DNA of 64,000 nucleotides. It comes from Alphaproteobacteria bacterium 33-17. Lineage in GTDB: Bacteria; Pseudomonadota; Alphaproteobacteria; Rickettsiales; 33-17. Of the stretch, positions 26,036 to 35,535 are shown piece by piece. The first letter of the stretch is position 1; every line of letters begins with the position of its first letter. Under the pieces are notes generated by a model, which was not told where the DNA came from, did not search any database, and saw nothing but the letters and a program-made list of their open reading frames with translations. Position numbers and translations under genes: made by a program. The DNA lies in NCBI GenBank assembly GCA_001897445.1, contig MKSX01000014.1, positions 1 through 64,000 of the forward strand, in the 5' to 3' direction.

Positions 26036-27370
26036 TTAGCTTCCTGCAATTGTCATTTTAGGAATCATCAGGCTAGGGGAATTCGTACCTGCTTTAAATT
26101 CAAGATCGTTTGCTGGTATCATACTTATAAATATATCTTTTAAATTTGATGCTAAAGTGATTTCACTAACGGGATATTGTACTTCACCATTCTCAACCCA
26201 CAGACCAGATGCACCCTGACTATAATCACCTGTAAGTCCATTTACGCCGCCACCAAATAAACTGGTCACAATCAAGCCTTTTGTGGTGTTTTTGATCATC
26301 TCTTCAAGTGTTGCTTTACCATTTTGTAAGTAGAAATTTGATGTAGATGGAGATGGATTAGATGCAATGCCCCGTGATGCAGATGCTGTAGATTTAAGCC
26401 CAAGTTGCTTCGCTGATCTTAAATCCATGATCCATGTTTTTAATACGCCATTTTCAACAACATGAAGTTTTTGTGTGGCCAGACCTTCAGAGTCAAAAAT
26501 TCTTGATCTTTGACCACGAACCATGAGTGGGTCGTCGAAAATATTAATATCGCTGCTGAATATTTGCTTTTCCATCATGTCTAATAAGAAAGAGCTTTTT
26601 CTAGCTATGCTAGCTCCGTTTATACATGAGGCAAACTCACCAAGTAATCTTGCAGCAAAACGGGCAGGGTAAATTACCTGAGCTTCTGTTGTTGCAATTT
26701 TTTTAGGATTAAGTTTTTGTATTGCATTATTAGCTGCGTTTATGCCAATTATTTTAGCATCCTTTAAGTCGCTTAAGTATCTTGTTGTGTGATAATCATA
26801 ATCTGTTTCCATCCCATTTTCTGAACCTGCAACAGCTGCGGTTGATATACTAAATGTTGATGCTTTATATGATTTTGCAAAGCCTTTAGATGTAGCGAGT
26901 GCAATATAAGTCTTACTTTGCGATACTTCTGCACCGCTTGAATTTACAATGCCTTTAACTTGCAAAGCGGCATTTTCGCATTCAAGTGCTTTTTCTTGCA
27001 TTTGCTTGGTTGTAATTTCGCTTGAATCAAATAAGTCTAAATCAATATTACCGTTATATAAACCTTCTTCTGCTAAACTTAAGAGTGGATCTTCTAGAGA
27101 GTTAGTCGCCATTTGAATGGCTTTGTTTATTATGTTATCAGTGTTTTCTAAGCTGAAATCACTTGAGGATACAATAGCGTGTTTTTTGCCAACAAAAACT
27201 CTGATTCCAAAGCTTTTGCCGCGTGAATATTCGCATTCTTCTAATTTACCAACCCTTACGCCTACCTGAGTTGTCGCATCATCTATTACAATGCTGTCGC
27301 ATTCAGTTGCGCCATGTTTTAGTGCTTTTTTATTAATATCGTCTAAAAAGTTCAGTAAATTATCCGTCAT
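26036..27370 (-). CDS. pmbA: TldD/PmbA family metalloprotease subunit PmbA (TldE)
   Basis: A 444-aa member of the TldD/TldE family. VRVGKLEECEYSRGKSFGIRVFVGKK (within residues 35-61) and the C-terminal LFGGGVNGLTGDYSQGASGLWVENGE are family signatures. The HExxxH metal site belongs to the TldD partner and is not seen here, so this is the PmbA/TldE type. In E. coli the heterodimer cleaves unfolded peptides and acts on microcin precursors. tldD is not in the window. Start 2 nt after uvrB. Confidence 0.93.
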   Translation of the reverse strand: MTDNLLNFLDDINKKALKHGATECDSIVIDDATTQVGVRVGKLEECEYSRGKSFGIRVFVGKKHAIVSSSDFSLENTDNIINKAIQMATNSLEDPLLSLAEEGLYNGNIDLDLFDSSEITTKQMQEKALECENAALQVKGIVNSSGAEVSQSKTYIALATSKGFAKSYKASTFSISTAAVAGSENGMETDYDYHTTRYLSDLKDAKIIGINAANNAIQKLNPKKIATTEAQVIYPARFAARLLGEFASCINGASIARKSSFLLDMMEKQIFSSDINIFDDPLMVRGQRSRIFDSEGLATQKLHVVENGVLKTWIMDLRSAKQLGLKSTASASRGIASNPSPSTSNFYLQNGKATLEEMIKNTTKGLIVTSLFGGGVNGLTGDYSQGASGLWVENGEVQYPVSEITLASNLKDIFISMIPANDLEFKAGTNSPSLMIPKMTIAGS

Positions 27371-27372
27371 AT

Positions 27373-29322
27373 TTATCCTAGTAATTTTTGCTCAAGTTTA
27401 TGTATTTCATCACGTAATTTTGCGGCTTTTTCAAATTCTAAATTGCCAGCTGCAGTAAACATTTCTTTTCGCTTATTTTCTATAGTTTTTGCAACTTTAT
27501 CAACATCTATTTCTTCTTTTAGCTTTTTCTCTTCGCTTTCTCTTATTGCTTTTAAAATACCTAGCGGATTTATTCCATGTTTTTCATTGTATTCAAGCTG
27601 AAGTTTCCTACGTCTTTCTGTTTCGCTTAGAGCTTTTGTAATAGATTTTGTTTCTTTATCAGCATATAAAATAACGCGTCCATTAACGTTTCGTGCAGCT
27701 CTGCCAATTGTTTGAATTAGAGATGTTTCTGAGCGTAAGAATCCTTCTTTATCCGCATCTAAAATCGCAACTAAAGCACACTCTGGAATATCAAGCCCTT
27801 CCCGAAGTAAGTTAATTCCAATAAGAACATCAATATCACCACGGCGAAGCTGGTTCAGAATTTCCACGCGTTCTAATGTTTTAATATCGGAGTGTAGGTA
27901 GGTAACCTTTATACCAATCTCCAGCATATATTTTGATAAATCTTCCGCCATCTTTTTGGTAAGAGTAGTAACTAAAATTCTTTCGCCGTTTTCAATAGCG
28001 ATGCGGCATTCTTCAAGTAAATCATCAACCTGATTGGTTGCGGGTTTTATGGTACAAACTGGGTCAATAAGACCAGTTGGGCGGATTACTTGCTCAACAA
28101 ATACGTTATTTGTACGCTCAAGTTCATATTTTCCAGGAGTTGCAGATACATAGACGGTAGATCCGCGAATTGCATCCCATTCCTCAAATTTTAGCGGGCG
28201 ATTATCCATAGCGGATGGTAGCCTGAATCCGTATTCAACTAAAGTAGTTTTACGGCTTCTGTCACCATTATACATTGCGCCAATTTGCGGGATAGTTACG
28301 TGGCTTTCATCTATGAATAGTAAGGCATCTTTTGGTAAATATTCAAATAATGTAGGAGGTGCCATGCCGCCAGGTCTTCCTGATAAATACCTTGAATAGT
28401 TTTCAATGCCTTTGCATGAGCCTGTTTCTAACATCATTTCGATGTCAAACATAGTGCGTTGTTCTAAGCGCTGTGCTTCTAGGAGCTTATCCTGACTTCT
28501 TAAAAATTCTAACCTTTCGCGCAGGTCGTTCTGAATTTGCTTTATAGCATCCTGCATACGATCTTGAGGTGTAATATAGTGAGAGCATGCATAAATAGAA
28601 GCTTGTTTAAGCTTTGCAAGCTTATGCCCCGTTATAATATCATACTCATTTATAGCATCTATTTCGTCACCAAAAAAGTTTATCGACCAGCCCTTTTCAC
28701 TATAGTGAGCTGGGATTATATCTACATTTTCCCCTCTAACCCTAAACGTACCGCGCTTATTTTCAAAGTCATTGCGGTCATATTGAAGCTTAATAAGGTT
28801 TTTGATTAAATCATCCCTTGATAATGTATCACCAACTTTAACTGTAAAAGACATTTCAGAATATAAGTCAGGCGAGCCTAAGCCATATATACATGATACT
28901 GACGAGACTATAATACAGTCGCGGCGCTCTAAAATTGAGCGGGTTGCTGAGTGACGCATAAGGTCAATCACTTCGTTTATCTGGGCGTCTTTTTCAATAA
29001 ATACGTCGGTTCTTGGGATATATGCTTCAGGCTGATAATAATCGTAATAAGATACAAAATATTCGACGGCATTATTTGGGAAAAATTCTTTCATTTCAGC
29101 ATAGAGCTGGGATGCTAAGGTTTTATTATGCGCCATAATAAGGGCAGGGCGGTTAAGTCTTTCAATAACATTAGCCATGGTAAAGGTTTTGCCAGAGCCA
29201 GTAACCCCAAGCAAAACTTGCTCTTTTTGCCCAGAAGTAATGCCGTTTACAAGTTTTTCTATAGCCCGTGGCTGGTCGCCGCTAGGTTTGTATTGTGATA
29301 CAATTTCAAATTTATTACTCAT
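27373..29322 (-). CDS. uvrB: excinuclease ABC subunit UvrB
   Basis: UvrB is the damage-verifying helicase-like subunit of nucleotide excision repair, working with UvrA and UvrC. Its 649 aa include Walker [15 protein letters not shown] (near residue 40), the beta-hairpin [12 protein letters not shown] (near 93), the DESH box, helicase motifs V and VI ([18 protein letters not shown]) and the C-terminal UVR domain (about residues 610-648). It overlaps the rluD stop by 8 nt and leads to pmbA after 2 nt. Confidence 0.98.
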   Translation of the reverse strand: MSNKFEIVSQYKPSGDQPRAIEKLVNGITSGQKEQVLLGVTGSGKTFTMANVIERLNRPALIMAHNKTLASQLYAEMKEFFPNNAVEYFVSYYDYYQPEAYIPRTDVFIEKDAQINEVIDLMRHSATRSILERRDCIIVSSVSCIYGLGSPDLYSEMSFTVKVGDTLSRDDLIKNLIKLQYDRNDFENKRGTFRVRGENVDIIPAHYSEKGWSINFFGDEIDAINEYDIITGHKLAKLKQASIYACSHYITPQDRMQDAIKQIQNDLRERLEFLRSQDKLLEAQRLEQRTMFDIEMMLETGSCKGIENYSRYLSGRPGGMAPPTLFEYLPKDALLFIDESHVTIPQIGAMYNGDRSRKTTLVEYGFRLPSAMDNRPLKFEEWDAIRGSTVYVSATPGKYELERTNNVFVEQVIRPTGLIDPVCTIKPATNQVDDLLEECRIAIENGERILVTTLTKKMAEDLSKYMLEIGIKVTYLHSDIKTLERVEILNQLRRGDIDVLIGINLLREGLDIPECALVAILDADKEGFLRSETSLIQTIGRAARNVNGRVILYADKETKSITKALSETERRRKLQLEYNEKHGINPLGILKAIRESEEKKLKEEIDVDKVAKTIENKRKEMFTAAGNLEFEKAAKLRDEIHKLEQKLLG

Positions 29323-30271
29323 TTGGCTCCCTTAGCTTCGCAATTAAACTCGCCATATCTGAGGGCAGCGGTATTTCAAACCTCATTTCCTCATTTTTAT
29401 TAGGATGTATAAACCCAATTGAGTAAGCATGCAAGGCTTGTCTAGGAAAATCAAGTTTTTTATACTTGTTTATGTCTCTTGATTTATATGTATCGTCACC
29501 TACAAGGCTATGCTTTAAATGCGTCATATGAACCCTAATCTGGTGAGTTCTGCCTGTTTTTAAAGTAAGCTCTACAAGTGAATACTGATCGTCAAAGGTT
29601 TCTAATACTTTATAAATGGTTACAGCCTCTTTGCCATTTTTATTATTAGAAACAGCCATTTTTACACGGTTTTTAGGATCACGCGCAATATAGGTAGTAA
29701 TAGTTCCAAATCTAGGCATAGGAACGCCATAACAAATAGCAATGTACTTACGAGACAGTTCGCGGCTTTTAAGCTGCTCTGAGAGTTTAAAATGAGTGGT
29801 GTCGTTTTTAGCTATAACCATAAGACCACTTGTATCTTTATCGAGCCTGTGAACAATACCAGGGCGGAAGTCGCCATTAATACTGGATAACTCTTTGGAA
29901 TAAAAGGAAAGTTCGTTGGCTAAGGTATCTTGATAATTACCTGCTCCGGGGTGAGTGGTAATTCCAGCATATTTATTAATAACTATTAAATCCTGATCTT
30001 CATATATTATATCAAAACTTTTGCTGGATTTTGGGATTAGGTGGTTTTTAACCTCTTCTTCTACAACTATTTCAAGAAAATCAATAACTTCTACCATAAA
30101 TTTGGGGTCGTTGGTTAACTCTTTGTTAACTATTACTCCCTTTTCCTCAATAATTTTTTTAATTTTTGTACGAGAAATATTTTCTTTTTCTAATAAATCT
30201 GCTAACGTTTTATCCAGCCTGTTTTTTTGGCTTAGTTTAATATTAGTGAAGGTAATAATTTTATGGTTCAT
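29315..30271 (-). CDS. rluD: 23S rRNA pseudouridine synthase RluD
   Basis: RluD makes pseudouridines at 1911, 1915 and 1917 of 23S rRNA. The 318-aa protein has an S4 RNA-binding N-terminal domain (about residues 15-75) and the RluA-family catalytic motif [10 protein letters not shown] with Asp144; the closing [10 protein letters not shown] is present. I choose the ATG at 30271, preceded by GAAG at good spacing, over an in-frame TTG 9 nt upstream. It opens the four-gene minus-strand operon and overlaps a small divergent ORF by 9 nt. RluC-type specificity is a lesser possibility. Confidence 0.92.
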   Translation of the reverse strand: MNHKIITFTNIKLSQKNRLDKTLADLLEKENISRTKIKKIIEEKGVIVNKELTNDPKFMVEVIDFLEIVVEEEVKNHLIPKSSKSFDIIYEDQDLIVINKYAGITTHPGAGNYQDTLANELSFYSKELSSINGDFRPGIVHRLDKDTSGLMVIAKNDTTHFKLSEQLKSRELSRKYIAICYGVPMPRFGTITTYIARDPKNRVKMAVSNNKNGKEAVTIYKVLETFDDQYSLVELTLKTGRTHQIRVHMTHLKHSLVGDDTYKSRDINKYKKLDFPRQALHAYSIGFIHPNKNEEMRFEIPLPSDMASLIAKLREPNE

Positions 30272-30370
30272 AATCTTCAAAAAACCAAAATTGTTATGTT
30301 AGTTATGATGTTATTCTTGTATTTCGGAGCATTTGTGCTTATGGGATACGTTATACATCACATCGCTTAA
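30263..30370 (+). CDS. possible small single-span membrane protein, 35 aa
   Basis: A 35-codon ORF starting inside the divergent rluD start region and ending 15 nt before fliX. Residues about 9-31 (KIVMLVMMLFLYFGAFVLMG) form one strongly hydrophobic span with a short polar head and a histidine-containing tail. No good ribosome site is seen, and I recognise no family. Position and hydrophobicity make it plausible but unproven. Confidence 0.35.
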   Translation: MVHNLQKTKIVMLVMMLFLYFGAFVLMGYVIHHIA

Positions 30371-30385
30371 TTACCCAAATAAAAT

Positions 30386-30790
30386 ATGAAAGTAGAAGTC
30401 ATAACTCCTATAAATCCTGTAAATAATGCTAAATCTGCAACTAAAACGGCAAATGATGGTAAGTTTAAGGAAATATTAGGTGCAAAGTCTGGCTCAAAAT
30501 CCGAGCAAACTACATCAGTAAACGGTCTCCAGTTCTATTATATAGAAGAAATGAATCAAGACCTGCCCGATCAGCAAAGAAAAAAGCAAATAGCATATGG
30601 TAAGAAATTACTAGACGAACTTAAAAAAATAAGACTTATGCTATTATATGGTGAAGTATCTCAAGATAAATTAAGCAATATCAATGACTTACTTTTAGAA
30701 GCTAAAGACATTGCGCACACAGATCCTAAATTATCTAAGATTATCAGTGATATAGAGCTAAGGTTAGAAGTTGAAATGGCAAAGTTGTAA
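30386..30790 (+). CDS. fliX: flagellar assembly regulator FliX
   Basis: FliX is an alphaproteobacterial regulator that ties assembly of early flagellar parts to class III/IV gene expression, acting with FlbD in Caulobacter. The 134-aa protein shows the family's C-terminal block: KLLDELKKIRLMLLYGEVSQ, then DPKLSKIISDIELRLEVEMAKL. The N-terminus is short, serine/lysine-rich and disordered, as usual. It implies that other flagellar genes exist elsewhere in the genome. It is divergent from rluD, about 1.1 kb before the chemotaxis operon. Confidence 0.85.
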   Translation: MKVEVITPINPVNNAKSATKTANDGKFKEILGAKSGSKSEQTTSVNGLQFYYIEEMNQDLPDQQRKKQIAYGKKLLDELKKIRLMLLYGEVSQDKLSNINDLLLEAKDIAHTDPKLSKIISDIELRLEVEMAKL

Positions 30791-30810
30791 TTGACTGTAA
30801 TCCGGTATGT

Positions 30811-31070
30811 CATTGCTGTAAAACTTCAGAGTTTAGGTTACGGTCATCACCGTGGCAATCTAATTGAATGTAATAAAAAACTCATATAAATTACGACCAG
30901 GGGGCGAGTTTTTGAAAAAAACGAGGGGAGTAATTTATATGTTCAATGTAACCCCAAATAAATGGAAGAAAAATGACTTCCCGGGGGTGGTCAGTCATTT
31001 TTATTTTTATAAATATTGGCTTCTATTACAAGCAGTTTTGTCAGAGATACTTTGAACTTCTACAATTGCG
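30811..31070 (+). mobile_element. miniature element with inverted ends, copy 2
   Basis: The left end (from 30811, ATTGCTGTAAAACTTCAGAG) and right end (31040-31068, GAGATACTTTGAACTTCTAC) are imperfect inverted repeats related to those of the element at 691-985. The same flanking segment GCAATCTAATTGAAT precedes the core in both copies, and TCTATTAC follows it. No ORF for a transposase. A reading frame of 63 codons crosses it but is not kept in copy 1, so it is not coding. Confidence 0.55.
30883..31002 (+). ncRNA. candidate structured RNA element, copy 2
   Basis: Stem CATATAAATTAC (30883-30894) / GTAATTTATATG (30930-30941) and second hairpin AAATGAC (30971-30977) / GTCATTT (30994-31000), with the same conserved internal strands as the copy at 780-902. 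The upper stem here is TTTTT/AAAAA where copy 1 has CCT/AGG. In the second hairpin one base differs (C to T). The T-rich tail after it could end transcription. Function unknown. Confidence 0.45.
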
Positions 31071-31152
31071 AGCAAAATGCAGTTTTGCGTGGCAATCTAT
31101 TTAATATCTTGAGTTTTTTTAGATTCTCAAGAGGTATTGCATACTTCTTGAA

Positions 31153-31596
31153 ATGACGACAGATCTTGCCGAAAGGTCTGTTAGTAAAAAATACGGAGTA
31201 TTTTGTGGCGATCTATTTGTCTGTAAGTTATTATGGATTGCTTCTGGGTTAAAAGCTCTAGCAATGACTGTCAACGATACTACGAACCTATATTTTGAAG
31301 GGCTTAAAAAATTTGTTTTAAAGAACAAAGAAGCTATTACACAAATGTATAATCCTAAAGATTTATTTGATGTTAACACATATAACATACTTGATAAGGA
31401 TCCATCGCAATTTAAGAGGCTTTTGGAAAATACTATAGAAAGGATTGTTAATTCATTTAATTTCAGAATTTTTCTTGATAAAGATCAATCAGTTTTGCTT
31501 AATAGGTACATTTCAGGTAATCACAAAAATACTAGAGATCTTATAATAAAAGATGATAATTGTGAGCAAAAGTCGGGTTATAATCAAGATTTATAA
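31153..31596 (+). CDS. hypothetical ORF, N-terminal part derived from a repeat, 147 aa
   Basis: Residues about 10-47 are translated from the inverted family-A repeat; translating the 44.8-kb copy backwards gives a similar peptide (both contain LFVCKLL and IAS-LK-L-M-V-DT-NLY). The rest, from about residue 50 (EGLKKFVLKNKEAITQMY to the end), is unique, helical and charged, with no family recognised. It may be a gene extended by repeat insertion, as with Rickettsia palindromic elements, or a fragment. A shorter start at the ATG at 31345 is possible. Confidence 0.4.
   Translation: MTTDLAERSVSKKYGVFCGDLFVCKLLWIASGLKALAMTVNDTTNLYFEGLKKFVLKNKEAITQMYNPKDLFDVNTYNILDKDPSQFKRLLENTIERIVNSFNFRIFLDKDQSVLLNRYISGNHKNTRDLIIKDDNCEQKSGYNQDL
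31180..31275 (-). repeat. dispersed repeat, family A, inverted copy
   Basis: On the minus strand this segment matches about 44788-44890 on the plus strand almost base for base over the core ATAATAACTTACAGACAAAT and continues into the GCCACAAAAT hairpin unit. Its plus-strand translation supplies the first half of the ORF at 31153. Confidence 0.7.
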
Positions 31597-31770
31597 CCTT
31601 TCCATTTTGGAGTCGTCTTTAAAGTTATCCAATATTTTATACCCATTTTTAGGATCCCCTAGTAATCTTAAAACTTCTCTTTTCAGTTCTTTTGGAAGGT
31701 TTTTGTAAGGATAATTTTGATGACTTTGCTCTATTTTTTCTCTAAATTTTTCTGAACTATCTAATGACAT
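31591..31770 (-). CDS. small protein with F-box-like segment, 59 aa
   Basis: A 59-codon ORF divergent from cheA. Residues 24-38, NLPKELKREVLRLLG, resemble the F-box-like ends of the 567-aa protein (NLPNDIKKEISGYLG) and of the remnant at 51.7 kb (LPSEIKGIIFSNL). The remainder is charged. It may be an independent small protein or the tail of a lost larger gene. Its start codon is 4 nt from a CtrA-like box; there is no clear ribosome site. It overlaps the converging 147-codon ORF by 6 nt. Confidence 0.4.
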   Translation of the reverse strand: MSLDSSEKFREKIEQSHQNYPYKNLPKELKREVLRLLGDPKNGYKILDNFKDDSKMERL

Positions 31771-31773
31771 GTT

Positions 31774-31788
31774 TTAACCATTTGTTAA
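31774..31788. promoter_or_regulatory. CtrA box upstream of the chemotaxis operon
   Basis: TTAACCATTTGTTAA fits the full CtrA site TTAA-N7-TTAA, including the CCAT core, 156 nt before the cheA ATG and just outside a divergent small ORF. A weaker related site, TAACGATTTGTAA, follows at about 31814-31826. The identical 15-mer recurs at 53047-53061. CtrA controls chemotaxis and flagellar genes in many alphaproteobacteria, so the role fits the neighbour. Confidence 0.55.
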
Positions 31789-31943
31789 CTTTTGTGCTGG
31801 ATAATAGCATTTAGTAACGATTTGTAAATCTATTTTTGATTTATTAAAATTTCTATCCTATTAATATCTACTTGTTTTTGTATTTAAAAAAGGTTATTAT
31901 TTTAATATATTACAATTAATTGAGCATAGTAGGGCTGGGCGCT

Positions 31944-34634
31944 ATGGATGATTTGATCAATGATTTCCTTGCGGAAACTAATGAATCTCTTGCAAAACTT
32001 GACGTAGAGCTGGTAAAGCTTGAGCAAACTCCAGACGATAAGGAGCTTTTAGGTAGTATATTTAGAATAATGCATACTATCAAAGGGACTTGTGGATTTT
32101 TGGGATTAGCTAAGCTAGGATCAGTTGCTCATGCTTCTGAAAACATCCTCGATATGGTTAGAGATGACAAAATAGCAATTAATCCTGAAAGAATATCAAT
32201 TATTCTTGAGTCGATAGATGTTATTAAAACGCTTGTTAAGTCCTTAGAGGAAACTGGTAGCGAGTCTGATATGGACGTATCAAACTTGATTAACAGGCTT
32301 AATGCTGCGACAGTAGATAGCGCGGTTTCAAGTGTTCCGTCTGAACCTGCAGAAGCCCCAAAAGCTGAAGCTGAACATTCTGAGCAAGTTGTACCTGAAA
32401 TAAAAAATGAAGAAAAGTCATTAGATTCAGGTGGTTTTACTGATGTTATTAAGGATATCGAAGCTTTAATTACTAAAAAAGATGAAACAGAAGCTAAGAT
32501 TGAAAAATTTAAAACTGAAACTGAGGCAATGAAAAAGCCTGCGGCTGATCCTAAAAAAGCGGCTCCTGCTGCGCATAAAGACCATAAATCTACTGCTCAG
32601 CAAACTATTAGGGTAAGTCTTGACTCATTAGAAGGGCTAATGCAAATGGTAAGTGAGCTTGTACTTACCCGTAACCAGTTGCTACAAATTTCACGTAGAA
32701 ACAGAGATAGTGAATTTACAATGCCATTACAAAGGCTTAATCATATTACATCAGAGCTGCAAGAAAGAGTGATGAAAACCCGAATGCAGCCAATTGGTAA
32801 TGCATGGGCGCAATTTCCAAGAATTATAAGAGATTTAGCAGTTGAACTTGGTAAAAAAATTGAGCTTGTAATGATAGGAGAGGACACAGAACTTGATAGG
32901 CAATTAATTGAGTCTATTAAAGATCCTCTTACTCATATGGTAAGGAATTCAGCCGATCATGGTATTGAAAAGCCAGAAGAAAGAAAAATGGCGGGTAAAA
33001 GTGATGTTGGTAAGGTAACTCTTAAAGCTTATCATCAGGGTGGTCATATCATTATTGAAATTAGTGATGATGGTAAAGGTCTTCACATCGATAAAATTAA
33101 AAAGAAAGTTATAGAAAATGGCTTGGCAACGCAGGCTGACCTTGATGCGATGACAGATCAGCAAGTTCAGCAATTTATATTTAGAGCTGGTTTTTCTACT
33201 GCAGAAAAAATTACCGCTGTATCAGGCAGGGGTGTTGGAATGGACGTTGTTAAGACTAATATTGAGAAAATCAGCGGTACAGTTGAGATGAACTCGGTAT
33301 TTGGTAAGGGTTCAACATTTACTATTAAAATACCACTTACACTAGCTATTATGCCAATTTTAATTGTAGAGTGCAATGGAGGTAAGTTTGGTATTCCGCA
33401 GATCACTATAACAGAAATGGTAAAGGGTGGTGGTAATCTTGAGCATAAAATAGAGCATATTGATAATCGTATGGTAATCAGGCTCCGAAACTCTATATTG
33501 CCACTTGTGCCGTTAAATGATGTATTATTTCCTTCTAATAAAAAAGAGATCGATGAGAAAAAAGAATATTTTGTAGTTGTTTGCCAGGTTGGTTCATTTA
33601 GTTTTGGCGTTATTGTAGATAAAATTTATGATACGGAAGAAATAGTAGTAAAGCCAGTATCTCCTGTTATTAAGCATATAGACGTGTATTCAGGTAGTAC
33701 TCTTCTTGGTGATGGTGGCGTTATAATGATACTTGACCCTACAGGACTGCTTAAATATCTTTCTGACACTACATCTAGTTCTGATAATAACTTTATTAAC
33801 CGTGACAGATCTATGATGGGCGATAGTGAAGATGCAAAAAAACGTTCTAGCTTCCTGATATTTAGAGCAGGCGGTACTTCACCACGCGCAGTTCCACTTG
33901 ATCTTATATCTCGTCTAGAAGAAATAGATGTTTCTAAAATTGAGACGTCTATTAATAAAATGGTGATTCAATATCGTAAAAGCCTTATGAGGATTGCATC
34001 AATTGATACAAGCTATCAAATGGCGAAAGAAGGTCTTCAGCAGGTAATAGTTTTTGCCGAGAAAAATAGATTTTTAGGATTAGTGGTAGAGGATATAATT
34101 GATATTGTCGAAACAAGAGTTGATGAAATTACTGCTGTACATAGCGAAGGATACATTGGCTCATTTGTCCATGAAGGTAAAACAGCAGATATTATAGATA
34201 TCAATTACTTTTTCCATAAAACATTTGCAGATGATATAGATCACGAGGTTAAAATTGCGCAGGATGCTAAAAGAATTTTGCTAGTTGATGATAGCCCGTT
34301 CTTCAGAAAGTTTATTCCACCTACGATTAATAAACTAGGATATGAAGTTATAACAGCGGAAAATGCAGATTCTGCAATGAAGCTTTTAGAGAAAAACTCA
34401 AATATTTCAATGATTATAACTGATATTAATATGCCAGGAATTAGCGGTAATCAGTTTAGTATGAATTGTAAAAGCGATGACAGATATAAAGACATTCCAA
34501 TAATTGCACTTTCGTCAAACTTTAATAGCGTGGCTGAAAATCCTAAAGATAGTGGTCTTGATGCTTATGTTTCTAAAACAAATCATGAGGAACTTATTAT
34601 GGTAATTCAGAAACTTATGACAAATAGAGGATAA
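31944..34634 (+). CDS. cheA: chemotaxis histidine kinase CheA with C-terminal receiver
   Basis: The central kinase of chemotaxis (896 aa). Domains: HPt (residues 1-105, phosphorylated His44 in MHTIKGTCGFLG), a charged linker (about 130-225), P3 dimerisation (225-290), HATPase (about 290-460; N box VRNSADHGIEKPE, GRGVGMDVV, FGKGSTF), CheW-like P5 (465-600), a second CheW-like domain (about 635-760) and a receiver (774-890) with DD, DINMPG (Asp near 825) and a VSK lysine intact. The start at 31944 gives the family N-terminus MDDLINDFLAET; a TTG 24 nt upstream is less likely. First gene of cheAWYBR. Confidence 0.96.
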   Translation: MDDLINDFLAETNESLAKLDVELVKLEQTPDDKELLGSIFRIMHTIKGTCGFLGLAKLGSVAHASENILDMVRDDKIAINPERISIILESIDVIKTLVKSLEETGSESDMDVSNLINRLNAATVDSAVSSVPSEPAEAPKAEAEHSEQVVPEIKNEEKSLDSGGFTDVIKDIEALITKKDETEAKIEKFKTETEAMKKPAADPKKAAPAAHKDHKSTAQQTIRVSLDSLEGLMQMVSELVLTRNQLLQISRRNRDSEFTMPLQRLNHITSELQERVMKTRMQPIGNAWAQFPRIIRDLAVELGKKIELVMIGEDTELDRQLIESIKDPLTHMVRNSADHGIEKPEERKMAGKSDVGKVTLKAYHQGGHIIIEISDDGKGLHIDKIKKKVIENGLATQADLDAMTDQQVQQFIFRAGFSTAEKITAVSGRGVGMDVVKTNIEKISGTVEMNSVFGKGSTFTIKIPLTLAIMPILIVECNGGKFGIPQITITEMVKGGGNLEHKIEHIDNRMVIRLRNSILPLVPLNDVLFPSNKKEIDEKKEYFVVVCQVGSFSFGVIVDKIYDTEEIVVKPVSPVIKHIDVYSGSTLLGDGGVIMILDPTGLLKYLSDTTSSSDNNFINRDRSMMGDSEDAKKRSSFLIFRAGGTSPRAVPLDLISRLEEIDVSKIETSINKMVIQYRKSLMRIASIDTSYQMAKEGLQQVIVFAEKNRFLGLVVEDIIDIVETRVDEITAVHSEGYIGSFVHEGKTADIIDINYFFHKTFADDIDHEVKIAQDAKRILLVDDSPFFRKFIPPTINKLGYEVITAENADSAMKLLEKNSNISMIITDINMPGISGNQFSMNCKSDDRYKDIPIIALSSNFNSVAENPKDSGLDAYVSKTNHEELIMVIQKLMTNRG

Positions 34635-34638
34635 TAAA

Positions 34639-35124
34639 ATGGGGCATGCATCATTAAAAGCTTCTGTTGAAAAAGATGTGAATGAATATGTAACTATGAA
34701 CATAGCTGGTCAAAAATTTGGCTTAGCTGTTAATAAAATTAGGGATATTCTGGCAAAACAGAAGATTACGCCTATTCCGCTTGCACCACATCAGGTTGCA
34801 GGATCACTTAATTTGCGTGGTAGAATTATTACTGCTATTGATCTTAGAATAGTACTGGATTTGCCAGTAAAAGTACAGATTCAGGATGCAATGAATATAG
34901 TAATAGAAGTACATGACGATATGTATAGTTTAATTGTTGACGGTGTGGGAGATGTTCTAAACATTGCAACAAGTAAAATACTTACAAGTCAGGAAAATCT
35001 TTCAGAAAAATGGAGGCAACTTGCGCAAGGGATATATCCATTAACTGAGGAATTGCTTGTAATTTTAGATGTTGATAAAATTTTTAAAGATACTGCTCCA
35101 TCAGAAGATGAAGAAGGTGTTTAA
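34639..35124 (+). CDS. cheW: chemotaxis coupling protein CheW
   Basis: CheW bridges chemoreceptors and CheA in the signalling array. The 161-aa protein is a single CheW domain with VNKIRDILAKQKITPIPLAP (within residues 33-52), LRGRIITAIDLR and IVDGVGDVLNI, the usual surface for receptor and kinase contact. A short N-terminal extension of about 15 residues is present. It starts 4 nt after cheA and is clearly part of the same operon. Confidence 0.95.
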   Translation: MGHASLKASVEKDVNEYVTMNIAGQKFGLAVNKIRDILAKQKITPIPLAPHQVAGSLNLRGRIITAIDLRIVLDLPVKVQIQDAMNIVIEVHDDMYSLIVDGVGDVLNIATSKILTSQENLSEKWRQLAQGIYPLTEELLVILDVDKIFKDTAPSEDEEGV

Positions 35125-35155
35125 TTTAGATTGATTGTTATAAAGGGGAGTTGAT

Positions 35156-35527
35156 ATGAGATCTTGTTTGGTAATAGATGATTCTAAGGTAATTAGAAAA
35201 TTCGCTAGAAGTATAGTAGAGGAATTAGGTTTTGAGGTTAGTGAAGCCGCGGATGGAAAAGAAGCATTAGAAATTTGCTCTAAGTCAATTCCTGACGTTA
35301 TTTTACTTGACTGGAACATGCCAGTTATGGATGGTATGGAGTTTTTAAAAGGCTTTAAAGATAAATATGCAGGTGTAAAGACACGTGTAATATTCTGTAC
35401 TACTGAAAATGAAGTCGCAAAAATCAAAACAGCAGTTACTGCTGGTGCGGATGAATATATTATGAAGCCTTTTGATGCAGAAATTGTAAAAGGCAAGTTT
35501 GTTCAATTAGGTTTAATCGAGCAATAA
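35156..35527 (+). CDS. cheY: chemotaxis response regulator CheY
   Basis: A stand-alone receiver (123 aa) that carries the signal to the flagellar switch or acts as phosphate sink. All key residues are present: Asp8-Asp9, phosphoacceptor Asp52 in LLDWNMPVMDG, a Thr in IFCTTE and Lys in IMKPFD near residue 102. It lies 31 nt after cheW with a GGGGAG ribosome site. No cheZ-like gene is present in the operon. Confidence 0.95.
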   Translation: MRSCLVIDDSKVIRKFARSIVEELGFEVSEAADGKEALEICSKSIPDVILLDWNMPVMDGMEFLKGFKDKYAGVKTRVIFCTTENEVAKIKTAVTAGADEYIMKPFDAEIVKGKFVQLGLIEQ

Positions 35528-35535
35528 ATAATTAT

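Noticed and set aside
30115-30129. TTAA-N7-TTAA site as a CtrA box for fliX
   Set aside because: It lies inside the rluD coding sequence, lacks the CCAT core, and such spacings are expected by chance in AT-rich DNA.
30864-31055. 63-codon plus-strand ORF in the second miniature element
   Set aside because: The equivalent frame in copy 1 (830-862) stops after seven codons, while the RNA stems are conserved, so the sequence is kept for structure and not for protein.
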